Shown: positions 1 to 5,726 of the stretch, piece by piece | Layout: every line of letters begins with the position of its first letter | How positions within the stretch are numbered: position 1 is the stretch's first letter | NCBI GenBank assembly: GCA_937967645.1 | Contig: CALBTT010000066.1 | Location: 1 to 7,744, forward strand | Direction of reading: 5' to 3' | From: an uncultured Zoogloea sp. | GTDB lineage: Bacteria > Pseudomonadota > Gammaproteobacteria > Burkholderiales > Rhodocyclaceae | Length of the DNA stretch: 7,744 nt | Position numbers and translations under genes: made by a program | Notes under the pieces: generated by a model | The model's database searches: none | Seen by the model: only the letters and a program-made list of their open reading frames with translations | What the model was told of the DNA's origin: nothing

Positions 1-629
1 CCATCACCGCCACCCAGATGATGGAATCCATGATCCACAGCCCGGTACCCACCCGCGCCGAGGTGTCCGACGTGGCCAACGCCGTGCTCGACGGCACCGA
101 CGCGGTGATGCTCTCCGCCGAGACCGCCTCCGGCAAGTTCCCGGTGGAGGTGGTCGAGTCCATGGCGCGCATCTGCCTGGAGGCCGAGAAGTCCGCCGAG
201 GTCACCATGGACCGGGACTTCCTCGACCGGGTGTTCACCCGCATCGACCAGTCCATCGCCATGGCCGCCATGTGGACCGCCTATCACCTCAAGGTCAAGG
301 CCATCGCCTCGCTCACCCAGACCGGCTCCACCGCCCTGTGGATGAGCCGCCTCAACAGCGGCGTGCCCATCTACGCGCTGACCCCGGAACTCTCCGCCCG
401 CAACCAGATGACCCTCTACCGGGAGGTCTATCCCCTGCTGATGTCCCAGGTCCACGCCGACCGGGACGTGCTGCTGTGGGAGGCCGAGCAGATCCTGCTG
501 GAACAGGGCGTGGTGGAATACGGCGACCTCATCGTGCTGACCATCGGCGAGCCCATCGGCGCGGCCGGCGGCACCAACACCATGAAGATCGTGCGGGTCG
601 GCGAGACCCGCAAGCCCGGCAGCGTGTGA
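1..629 (+). CDS. pyk: Pyruvate kinase, C-terminal part (5' end outside the window)
   Basis: Catalyses phosphoenolpyruvate + ADP to pyruvate + ATP, the last step of glycolysis, in the cytoplasm. The reading frame is open from base 3, giving about 208 residues; pyruvate kinases are usually about 470-480, so more than half lies upstream. The visible part begins inside the catalytic barrel with ATQMMESMI, then PTRAEVSDVANAVLDGTDAV and MLSAETASGKFPVE, the hallmark C-terminal half of the active-site barrel. After that comes the C-terminal effector domain, with SLTQTGSTA, a segment equivalent to the sugar-phosphate binding loop, and near the end GGTNTMKIVRVG, matching the usual G-TNT-KI ending. The stop is TGA at 627-629. 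The gene lies just ahead of fba in the same direction, a common glycolytic arrangement in betaproteobacteria, but fba appears to have its own promoter. Type I versus II cannot be decided from the fragment. Family assignment is certain. Confidence 0.97.
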   Translation, partial: ITATQMMESMIHSPVPTRAEVSDVANAVLDGTDAVMLSAETASGKFPVEVVESMARICLEAEKSAEVTMDRDFLDRVFTRIDQSIAMAAMWTAYHLKVKAIASLTQTGSTALWMSRLNSGVPIYALTPELSARNQMTLYREVYPLLMSQVHADRDVLLWEAEQILLEQGVVEYGDLIVLTIGEPIGAAGGTNTMKIVRVGETRKPGSV

Positions 630-654
630 CCGTCGACACAATTTGCAGCCTATC

Positions 655-679
655 GATGCCTGCGCGCCGCGCAGGCGTC
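655..679 (+). terminator. GC-rich inverted repeat after pyk; possible terminator or operator
   Basis: An 11-bp stem (655-665 with 669-679, one G-U pair) closes a 3-base loop; the inner 7 bp, CCTGCGC/GCGCAGG, are perfect. It lies 26 bases past the pyk stop, where a terminator would be expected, but no T-run follows, so it is not a classical intrinsic terminator. It also covers the place where the -35 box of the fba promoter would be, so it could equally be a binding site for a regulator of fba. Only the repeat itself is directly seen; the role is inferred. Confidence 0.35.
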
Positions 680-688
680 ATGCCGCCT

Positions 689-697
689 TGGTAGAAT
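689..697 (+). promoter_or_regulatory. Extended -10 promoter for fba
   Basis: TGGTAGAAT reads as an extended -10 element (TGn followed by TAGAAT at 692-697, five of six matches to TATAAT). No convincing -35 is found 16-18 bases upstream; the position is occupied by the inverted repeat at 655-679. An extended -10 can work without a good -35. Transcription would start near 704, giving a leader of about 45 bases before the fba ATG. Confidence 0.5.
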
Positions 698-718
698 CAC
701 GGTTTTACGTCTATACCC

Positions 719-742
719 GGCCGGGCTCCCGGCCATCGGAGA
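719..742 (+). promoter_or_regulatory. Leader hairpin and ribosome binding site of fba
   Basis: GGCCGGG (719-725) and CCCGGCC (728-734) form a perfect 7-bp stem around a 2-base centre (in practice a 4-base loop with 6 pairs). Four bases later comes the Shine-Dalgarno sequence GGAGA (738-742), six bases before the ATG at 749. The ribosome binding site itself stays unpaired in this fold. The hairpin may stabilise the 5' end of the message or tune initiation; that part is inference. Confidence 0.55.
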
Positions 743-748
743 AAACAC

Positions 749-1813
749 ATGTCCCTCGTTTCCATGCGTCAGCTTCTCGACCACGCCGCCGAGTTCGGCT
801 ACGGTCTGCCCGCGTTCAACGTCAACAACCTCGAACAGGTCCAGGCCATCATGGAAGCCGCTGCGGAAACCGACAGCCCGGTGATCATGCAGGCCTCCGC
901 GGGCGCCCGCAAATACGCCGGTGAAGCCTTCCTGCGCCACCTGATCGACGCCGCCGTCGAAGCCTACCCGCACATCCCCGTCGTGATGCACCAGGATCAC
1001 GGCCAGTCCCCCGCCATCTGCATGGGCGCGATCCGCTCCGGCTTCTCGTCCGTGATGATGGACGGCTCCCTGCTCGAAGACGGCAAGACCCCCTCCTCCT
1101 ACGAATACAACGTGGACGTGACCCGCCGCGTGGTCGAGATGTCCCACGCCATCGGCGTCAGCGTCGAAGGCGAGCTGGGCTGCCTGGGCTCCCTCGAAAC
1201 CGGCCAGGCCGGCGAGGAAGACGGCGTCGGCGCCGAAGGCATCCTGGACCACTCCCAGATGCTCACCGACCCCGACCAGGCCGCCGACTTCGTCAAGCAG
1301 ACCAACGTGGACGCCCTGGCCATCGCCATCGGCACCAGCCACGGCGCCTACAAGTTCACCCGCAAGCCCACCGGCGACATCCTCGCCATCGAGCGCATCA
1401 AGGCCATCAACGCCCGCATCCCCAACACCCACCTGGTGATGCACGGCTCCTCCTCGGTGCCCCAGGAGCTGCTCGAGATCATCCGCCAGTACGGCGGCGA
1501 CATGAAGGAAACCTACGGCGTGCCCGTCGAGGAGATCGTCCAGGGCATCAAGTACGGCGTGCGCAAGATCAACATCGACACCGACATCCGCCTGGCCATG
1601 ACCGGCGCGGTGCGCAAGTTCTTCGTCGAGAACCCCTCCAAGTTCGACCCGCGCGAATTCCTCAAACCCGCCCGCGAAGCCGCCAAGCTGGTCTGCAAGG
1701 CCCGCTTCGAAGCCTTCGGCACCGCCGGCAACGCCAGCAAGATCAAGCCGCTGTCCCTGGACAAGATCGCCGCCAGCTACAAGAGCGGCGCCCTGAACCA
1801 GGTCATCCGCTGA
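749..1813 (+). CDS. fba: Fructose-1,6-bisphosphate aldolase, class II
   Basis: Zinc-dependent aldolase interconverting fructose 1,6-bisphosphate with dihydroxyacetone phosphate and glyceraldehyde 3-phosphate; in autotrophs the same enzyme serves the Calvin cycle (often named cbbA). It has 354 residues, normal for the class IIB / CbbA-like type. Visible by comparison with known class II enzymes: HQDHG at 81-85 (catalytic Asp83, zinc ligand His84), the FSSVMMDGS signature at 99-107, EGELG at 140-144 (Glu142), the mobile-loop GEEDG at 155-159, TSHGAYKF from 196 (zinc His198), VMHGSSS from 230 (zinc His232), and NIDTD at 275-279 for phosphate/substrate binding. All expected active-site residues are present. 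The start is ATG at 749 with GGAGA six bases upstream. The gene follows pyk and is followed by a hairpin terminator. No oddities in length or reading frame. Whether this host uses it in carbon fixation cannot be told from the window. Confidence 0.97.
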   Translation: MSLVSMRQLLDHAAEFGYGLPAFNVNNLEQVQAIMEAAAETDSPVIMQASAGARKYAGEAFLRHLIDAAVEAYPHIPVVMHQDHGQSPAICMGAIRSGFSSVMMDGSLLEDGKTPSSYEYNVDVTRRVVEMSHAIGVSVEGELGCLGSLETGQAGEEDGVGAEGILDHSQMLTDPDQAADFVKQTNVDALAIAIGTSHGAYKFTRKPTGDILAIERIKAINARIPNTHLVMHGSSSVPQELLEIIRQYGGDMKETYGVPVEEIVQGIKYGVRKINIDTDIRLAMTGAVRKFFVENPSKFDPREFLKPAREAAKLVCKARFEAFGTAGNASKIKPLSLDKIAASYKSGALNQVIR

Positions 1814-1814
1814 T

Positions 1815-1832
1815 CCGGCGCCTCCCGGCGCC
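1815..1832 (+). repeat. Short direct/inverted repeat after the fba stop
   Basis: The 8-base unit CCGGCGCC occurs twice, two bases apart (1815-1822 and 1825-1832). Because GGCGCC is its own reverse complement, the pair can also fold as a 6-bp hairpin with loop TCCC. It lies directly behind the fba stop and ahead of the stronger hairpin at 1843-1864. It may protect the fba 3' end, or may simply reflect high GC. Confidence 0.4.
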
Positions 1833-1842
1833 CACCCACCTG

Positions 1843-1874
1843 CGGGGCCGGCTTGCCGGCCCCGTTTGCTTTCT
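1843..1874 (+). terminator. Intrinsic terminator (or attenuator) after fba
   Basis: CGGGGCCGGC (1843-1852) pairs perfectly with GCCGGCCCCG (1855-1864), a 10-bp GC stem with a 2-base centre (about 9 pairs and a 4-base loop in practice). The T-rich run TTTGCTTTCT (1865-1874) follows. This is a good intrinsic terminator for fba. It ends one base before the ribosome binding site of the next gene, so it could also regulate read-through into that gene. Confidence 0.75.
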
Positions 1875-1875
1875 C

Positions 1876-1881
1876 GAGGAG
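1876..1881 (+). promoter_or_regulatory. Ribosome binding site fixing the start of the 126-residue protein
   Basis: GAGGAG lies seven bases before the ATG at 1889. This decides the start: the same frame extends upstream to a TTG at 1853, but that codon sits in the loop of the terminator hairpin and has no such site. Confidence 0.75.
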
Positions 1882-1888
1882 CTCTCCG

Positions 1889-2269
1889 ATGGCACTTCCC
1901 TGGTCCACCCTGGTCAAGGCGATCCCCTGGTCCGACGTCATTTCCAAGGCCCCCGATCTCGCCCAGGGTGCCCGCAAGCTGTGGCAGAAGGCGGCCGGCC
2001 AGTCTGCCGCCGGGCCGCGGCAGCCCCAAGCGGAAGCGCCTCCCACCGACAGCGACACCCGCTTCGCCGGACTGGAAGCCCGACTGGCCGAAGTGGGGGC
2101 CCGCCAGCAGGAAATCACCGAGCTGCTGGCCGCCCTGGCCACCCAGAATGCCGAGCTGGTCAGCACCGCCGATACCTTGCGCCGGCAGCTGCGCCGCCTC
2201 TGGATCGCAGTCGGTGTAGTGGGCGCGCTGAGCCTCGCCGGTCTGATCCCGACCCTGCTCGGACACTGA
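1889..2269 (+). CDS. Small predicted coiled-coil, tail-anchored membrane protein, function unknown
   Basis: I do not recognise a named family. The protein has 126 residues. The N-terminus (1-35) is rich in Trp, Leu and Lys/Arg (MALPWSTLVKAIPWSDVISK) and could form an amphipathic helix. Residues 36-55 are a Pro/Ala/Gln-rich linker. Residues 57-103 form a charged heptad-like helix (GLEARLAEVGARQQEITELL and onward), a probable coiled coil. Residues about 104-124 are a single hydrophobic segment (LWIAVGVVGALSLAGLIPTLL) preceded by RRQLRR, so the bulk is probably cytoplasmic with a C-terminal anchor; the protein ends two residues later. There is no signal peptide. It lies between fba and a DUF3422 gene in the same direction, but the fba terminator suggests it is not simply co-transcribed with fba. 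Start ATG is set by GAGGAG. Base composition and codon use resemble the neighbours, supporting a real gene; the function is open. Confidence 0.8.
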   Translation: MALPWSTLVKAIPWSDVISKAPDLAQGARKLWQKAAGQSAAGPRQPQAEAPPTDSDTRFAGLEARLAEVGARQQEITELLAALATQNAELVSTADTLRRQLRRLWIAVGVVGALSLAGLIPTLLGH

Positions 2270-2271
2270 TT

Positions 2272-2294
2272 TTGTTGCAGCGCAACAACGCTGC
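2272..2294. promoter_or_regulatory. Overlapping palindromes, two mutually exclusive hairpins
   Basis: TTGTTGC (2272-2278) pairs with GCAACAA (2282-2288) around AGC, a 17-base palindrome preceded by T's and starting three bases after the upstream stop. GCAGCG (2277-2282) instead pairs with CGCTGC (2289-2294) around a 6-base loop. The two stems share bases and cannot form together. No T-run follows, so it is a poor terminator; it resembles a dimeric repressor operator at least as much as an RNA switch. TGC/GCA-rich palindromes of this kind recall sites reported for the polyhydroxybutyrate regulator PhaR, but that link is only a guess. Confidence 0.4.
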
Positions 2295-2328
2295 GTGATG
2301 CAGGGCACGGATCGAAACCTCCTCGGCC

Positions 2329-2358
2329 TTGCCAGCCAGGCTTACGTAACGGCAAGAT
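2329..2358 (+). promoter_or_regulatory. Possible promoter for the DUF3422 gene with a palindrome in its spacer
   Basis: TTGCCA (2329-2334, five of six to the -35 consensus) is followed after 18 bases by CAAGAT (2353-2358, three of six to -10), 43 bases before the DUF3422 ATG. The spacer holds the perfect palindrome TTACGTAA (2342-2349), and the whole is flanked by the inverted repeat CTTGCC (2328-2333) / GGCAAG (2351-2356). The -10 is weak, so the promoter is tentative; the palindromes are directly visible. Confidence 0.35.
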
Positions 2359-2401
2359 GGCTGCCCGATCATCCTCGTGAGCGCGCCGCGACTCCGCCAC
2401 C

Positions 2402-3703
2402 ATGACCCTGCCCGACCATTTCGCCGAGCACGCGCAGCGCCAGGCCCTCAACGACGAGTTTCACGCCCGCCCCCCGGTGCCGCTGGAAAGCCCCCAGCTG
2501 ATCAGCTACCTGGCCATGCACCACGACGGCTGCGAACCCGGCGCGGCCCTGCAGCACCTGATCGCCCTGGGCAAGCTGCTCGGCCAGCCGATCGACGCAG
2601 AAGGCAGCCACCGGTTGATCGATTTCGGCAGCTTCCAGCTCCGCTGGGAACTGCACAACGAATTTTCCAGCTACACCTTCTTCAGGCCGGTGGCCCGCGG
2701 TGAAGGCCGTGACCACAGCACCTCGGCCCTCGCCGCAGCGCCCCAGGCCTGGCTCCAGAGCCTCCCTGGCAAGCTCATCGTGGCCACCCACGTGGAGCTG
2801 CGCTCCGCCGCCGAGGTCACGCCGGAGAGCGTGATGGACACCCTGTCGCCCACCGGCACCGCGATGGTCGGCGCCAGAGTGGCCGATGGCGCCGCCTGGG
2901 TGTTCACCGACTTCCTGTTCGAAGAGGGCTTCTCCCGCTTCCTGGTCATCGACGTGTCGCTGACCCGCCGCCAGGCCGGCCGCACGGTGCAGCGCCTGGT
3001 CGAGATCGAGACCTACCGCCTGATGGCCCTGCTGGCCTTCCCGGTGGCCAAGGAGGTCGGGCAGATGCTCGGCGCCTCCGAGCGAACCCTGGCCGACCTG
3101 ATGGACCGCACCGGCAGCGCCCGCACCCCCGACGACGAGCGCAGCGTGCTGGCCGACCTCACCAGCCTGGCCGCCGAAGTCGAGCACTCGGTGGCCCGCA
3201 CCACCTTCCGCTTCGGTGCCGCCCGCGCCTATCACAGCCTGGTGATGCAGCGGATTGCCGAATTGCGCGAGCAGCGCATCATCGGCCTGCCCACCTTCCA
3301 TGAATTCATGGAGCGCCGCCTGCTGCCGGCCATGCACACCTGTACGACCATGGCCCGCCGCCAGGAAGACCTGTCCAGCCGCGTGGCCCGCAACAGCCAG
3401 CTGCTGCGCACCCGGGTCGAGGTGGAACTCGAACGCCAGAACCAGGAGCTGCTGGCCCAGATGAACCGCCGGGCCAAGCTGCAGTTGCATCTCCAGGAGA
3501 CCGTGGAAGGCCTGTCGGTGGTGGCCATCACCTACTACGCCTCGCAGCTGGTCCAGTATGTGGCGAAGGGCGTGAAGCACTACATCGAGCCCTTCACCCC
3601 TGAAGGGCTCACCGCCGCCGCCATCCCCATCATCGCGGCGCTGGTCGCCTTCAGCATGCACCGCATGCGCAAACACCTGGCGGCGGCCGACAGCGGACAC
3701 TGA
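2402..3703 (+). CDS. DUF3422 family membrane protein
   Basis: Function unknown. The 433 residues match the usual length and signature of DUF3422: an N-terminal LNDEFHARPPVPLESPQLIS (16-35) followed by YLAMHHDG, then RWELHNEFSSYTFF (81-94), YRLMALLAFPVAKEVGQML (205-223), and the C-terminal block from LLRTRVEVELERQNQELLAQ (334-353) through LQETVEGLSVVAITYYASQL (364-383). The N-terminal two thirds look soluble. Residues 310-366 form a long charged helix with coiled-coil character. Two hydrophobic segments follow, about 369-389 and 402-420, joined by a short loop (VKHYIEPFTPEG), and the tail is basic (HRMRKHL). There is no signal peptide, so the N-terminal domain is probably cytoplasmic. The start is ATG at 2402, which gives the family's N-terminus, although no clear Shine-Dalgarno precedes it. 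It follows the other unknown membrane protein by 132 bases, and its stop overlaps the -35 of the purC promoter. Family call is firm; the role is not known. Confidence 0.9.
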   Translation: MTLPDHFAEHAQRQALNDEFHARPPVPLESPQLISYLAMHHDGCEPGAALQHLIALGKLLGQPIDAEGSHRLIDFGSFQLRWELHNEFSSYTFFRPVARGEGRDHSTSALAAAPQAWLQSLPGKLIVATHVELRSAAEVTPESVMDTLSPTGTAMVGARVADGAAWVFTDFLFEEGFSRFLVIDVSLTRRQAGRTVQRLVEIETYRLMALLAFPVAKEVGQMLGASERTLADLMDRTGSARTPDDERSVLADLTSLAAEVEHSVARTTFRFGAARAYHSLVMQRIAELREQRIIGLPTFHEFMERRLLPAMHTCTTMARRQEDLSSRVARNSQLLRTRVEVELERQNQELLAQMNRRAKLQLHLQETVEGLSVVAITYYASQLVQYVAKGVKHYIEPFTPEGLTAAAIPIIAALVAFSMHRMRKHLAAADSGH

Positions 3704-3728
3704 CCGACCCGCGCCACCCCGCTATAAT
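3700..3728 (+). promoter_or_regulatory. Promoter of purC
   Basis: CTGACC (3700-3705, four of six to TTGACA) is separated by exactly 17 bases from a perfect TATAAT (3723-3728). Transcription should start near 3735, leaving a leader of about 20 bases before GTG 3756. The -35 overlaps the TGA stop of the DUF3422 gene. No purine riboswitch fits in so short a leader. Confidence 0.8.
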
Positions 3729-3755
3729 CGCTTTTTGACCGACGGACTCTCGACC

Positions 3756-4688
3756 GTGACCACTCCGCTCTTCGAATCCTCCATCCGCAGCCTGACCCTG
3801 CTGGGCCGTGGCAAGGTGCGCGACATCTACGCCATCGACGCCGACAAGCTGCTCATCGTCACCTCCGACCGCCTGTCGGCCTTCGACGTGATCCTGCCGG
3901 ATCCGATTCCCCGCAAGGGTGAAGTGCTCACCGCCCTGGCCAACTTCTGGTTTGCGCGCCTCGGCCACATCGTGCCGAACCAGCTCACCGGCATTGACCC
4001 GGAAAGCGTCGTCGCCGCCGACGAACGCGACCAGGTACGCGGCCGCGCCCTGGTGGTGAAGCGCCTCACCCCGCTGCCCATCGAGGCCGTCGTGCGCGGC
4101 TACGTGATCGGCTCGGGCTGGAAGGATTACCAGGAAACCGGCGCCATCTGCGGCATCGACCTGCCGGCCAACCTCAAGCAGGCCCAGAAGCTGCCGTTCC
4201 CGATCTTCACCCCGGCCAGCAAGGCCGACGTGGGCGACCACGACGAGAACATCAGCTTCGAGCAGGCCCAGGAGCGCACCAGCACGGTGCTCGCCGAAGC
4301 CCTCGCGGGCACCGGCAAGACCGGCGCCCAATTGGTTGCCGAAGCTCGTGATGCCGCCATCCGGCTGTACTCCGAGGCCGCCGACTATGCCGCCACCCGG
4401 GGCATCATCATCGCCGACACCAAGTTCGAGTTCGGCATCGACGCCGCCGGCACCCTGCACCTGATCGACGAAGCCCTGACCCCGGACTCCTCGCGCTTCT
4501 GGCCGGCCAGCAGCTACGCCGAAGGCATCAGCCCGCCGAGCTACGACAAGCAGTACGTGCGCGACTACCTGGAGACCCTCGACTGGGGCAAGGTCGCCCC
4601 CGGGCCCAAGCTGCCCGACGAGGTCATCACCCACACCGCGGCCAAGTACGTGGAAGCCTACGAGCGCCTCACCGGCAAGTCCCTCTGA
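3756..4688 (+). CDS. purC: Phosphoribosylaminoimidazole-succinocarboxamide synthase (SAICAR synthetase)
   Basis: ATP-dependent ligation of aspartate to CAIR, giving SAICAR, in de novo purine synthesis in the cytoplasm. From GTG 3756 the protein has 310 residues, the size of the longer PurC type (as in yeast Ade1 and many proteobacteria) rather than the roughly 237-residue E. coli type. Family motifs in order: GRGKVRDIY (17-25, nucleotide-binding loop), VTSDRLSAFDVILPDPIPRKG (35-55), VVKRLTPLPIEAVVRGYVIGS (100-120), GDHDENISFE (160-169), IADTKFEFGID (219-229), LIDEALTPDSSRFW (236-249). All are intact. The start is chosen as GTG because the frame's only earlier candidate, TTG 3735, lies at the predicted transcription start, and because the N-terminus TTPLFESS is typical. 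The ribosome binding site is weak (CGGA nine bases upstream). It has its own promoter and a strong terminator, so it is probably transcribed alone; no purE or purK is adjacent here. Confidence 0.96.
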   Translation: MTTPLFESSIRSLTLLGRGKVRDIYAIDADKLLIVTSDRLSAFDVILPDPIPRKGEVLTALANFWFARLGHIVPNQLTGIDPESVVAADERDQVRGRALVVKRLTPLPIEAVVRGYVIGSGWKDYQETGAICGIDLPANLKQAQKLPFPIFTPASKADVGDHDENISFEQAQERTSTVLAEALAGTGKTGAQLVAEARDAAIRLYSEAADYAATRGIIIADTKFEFGIDAAGTLHLIDEALTPDSSRFWPASSYAEGISPPSYDKQYVRDYLETLDWGKVAPGPKLPDEVITHTAAKYVEAYERLTGKSL

Positions 4689-4707
4689 GCGGGCACTCCG
4701 CAGGCAC

Positions 4708-4735
4708 AAAAAACCCGCCGACCGGCGGGTTTTTT
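4708..4735. terminator. Bidirectional intrinsic terminator between purC and the HDOD gene
   Basis: A-run and CCCGCC (4708-4719) pair perfectly with GGCGGG and a T-run (4724-4735): a 12-bp stem, loop GACC. Six A's on the left and six T's on the right make it a terminator on both strands, as expected between convergent genes. It lies 19 bases past the purC stop and 19 bases past the HDOD stop on the other strand. Confidence 0.93.
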
Positions 4736-4754
4736 ATTGGGCCTTCGCGCCTGA

Positions 4755-5618
4755 CTACACCTGGAACAGGCTGATCATCGCCTGCTTCTCGGCCGCCGAC
4801 TCCTCCAGCACCACCTTCAGGCGCTCCTCGTCCAGGCCCAGCGTGGCCGCCTTGGCGAGCCCGTGGCGGAAGCCCTCGTCCTCCTCGGAGAAGGGATTCG
4901 GCGTTTCGGCCAGCAGGTGGCCGATGAAGACCAGGTCGGTGATGTTGCCCGGCGGCCATTCGCCGCCATAGATCTCCGGGTTGTCGACCACGTCCACCAG
5001 CTCCCGCGGCATGTTCATCGCCGCCAGCACCGCCCGCCCGATGGGCGGATGCCAGACCCGCACCAGGTCGGAAAGCGGGCTCTCGTCCTGCAGCATCTCG
5101 GGATACTCCCAGACCCGGGCCAGCAGGAAGAACTGGCCGATGTCATGCACGATGCCGGCAAAGAAGGCCGCATCCCGGTCCAGCGAAGTACAGCGGCGCG
5201 CCAGCACGCTGGCCGTCGCGGCCACATCCACGCTGTGGGCCCACAGCTTGCGGATCAGGGGCTGGTAGGGGCCCAGTACATCCCGGTGAATCAGCTGCTC
5301 CGCCGCCACCGCCATGGCCAGCGCCCGCAGCTTGCCGAAGCCGATGCGCACCAGGGCCTTGGGCACATCCGCCACCAGACGCCCGCCGGGGTTGTACCAT
5401 GCGGAATTGGCCAGGGCGACGGTACGCGCCGCCAGCAGGGGTTCCGCCGAGACCATGGATGACATCCGGGCCAGATCGGTGTCCGGATGGTCGAGGGCCT
5501 CGAGCACCCTCAGGGTCACCTCCATGGAGGTGGGAAAGCGCAACTCGCCACGCTCCAGCTCCTGGGTAATCGTATGCAGGAAAGCCTGCTCGCCCAGATT
5601 CAAAGCCTTGTCGCTCAC
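4755..5618 (-). CDS. HDOD domain protein, probable signalling/regulatory role
   Basis: The HDOD domain is a degenerate relative of HD phosphohydrolase domains, found in bacterial regulatory proteins; molecular roles are mostly unproven. From GTG 5618 the protein has 287 residues, nearly all HDOD: an N-terminal lead (LHTITQELERGELRFPTSME, 14-33), SSMVSAEPLLAARTVALANS (53-72), the KALVRIGFGKLRALAMAVAA helix (87-106), LWAHSVDVAATASVLARR (125-142), FFAGIVHDIGQFFLLA (152-167) with HDIG at 158-161, and HPPIGRAVLAAMNMPRELVD (190-209). Further His residues of functional HD-GYP enzymes are not all present; the usual His-His after the MP-ELV helix is replaced by Asp-Asn, so hydrolase activity is doubtful. 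No receiver, GGDEF or EAL domain is attached. The start is GTG 5618 because AAGGGGA lies five bases upstream; an in-frame ATG at 5681 lacks a ribosome binding site. It is convergent with purC and divergent from prlC. Confidence 0.88.
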   Translation of the reverse strand: MSDKALNLGEQAFLHTITQELERGELRFPTSMEVTLRVLEALDHPDTDLARMSSMVSAEPLLAARTVALANSAWYNPGGRLVADVPKALVRIGFGKLRALAMAVAAEQLIHRDVLGPYQPLIRKLWAHSVDVAATASVLARRCTSLDRDAAFFAGIVHDIGQFFLLARVWEYPEMLQDESPLSDLVRVWHPPIGRAVLAAMNMPRELVDVVDNPEIYGGEWPPGNITDLVFIGHLLAETPNPFSEEDEGFRHGLAKAATLGLDEERLKVVLEESAAEKQAMISLFQV

Positions 5619-5623
5619 AACCG

Positions 5624-5630
5624 TCCCCTT
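5624..5630 (-). promoter_or_regulatory. Ribosome binding site fixing the HDOD start
   Basis: On the minus strand AAGGGGA ends five bases before GTG 5618. It favours GTG over the in-frame ATG at 5681, whose upstream bases (TTTTGCCGAATTCC) hold no purine-rich site. I saw no convincing -10/-35 pair for this gene on the minus strand. Confidence 0.65.
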
Positions 5631-5667
5631 TACGCTTCCATCGTCCAGCGGGAATCCGTCGCCCCAG

Positions 5668-5696
5668 GCGACACCCCGCATGGAATTCGGCAAAAT
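5668..5696 (+). promoter_or_regulatory. Probable promoter of prlC
   Basis: GCGACA (5668-5673, four of six to TTGACA) and CAAAAT (5691-5696, four of six to TATAAT) are spaced by 17 bases. Transcription would start about 5703, giving a short leader to the ATG at 5727. The -10 is at nearly the same distance from the start codon as in purC. No clear Shine-Dalgarno follows in the leader. Confidence 0.5.
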
Positions 5697-5726
5697 GAAA
5701 CCACTCAACCGACTGCACCCCCAACC

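Noticed and set aside
1853..1888. Upstream TTG start for the small membrane protein
   Set aside because: It lies within the loop of the fba terminator hairpin; ATG 1889 has GAGGAG seven bases upstream.
650..2308. Open minus-strand frame of 552 codons opposite fba and the small membrane protein gene
   Set aside because: Long open antisense frames are expected opposite GC-rich genes. Its translation is Gly/Ala/His/Asp-rich low-complexity sequence without motifs, and the plus strand holds a firm aldolase.
2369..3700. Open minus-strand frame of 443 codons opposite the DUF3422 gene
   Set aside because: Same low-complexity Gly/His/Gln-rich composition. It mirrors the DUF3422 codons, which give a recognisable family protein.
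3735..3755. TTG start for purC
   Set aside because: It coincides with the predicted transcription start seven bases after the -10 box; GTG 3756 gives the usual PurC N-terminus.
3651..4709. Open minus-strand frame of 352 codons opposite purC
   Set aside because: Shadow of purC; no domain features, and it starts inside the purC terminator region.
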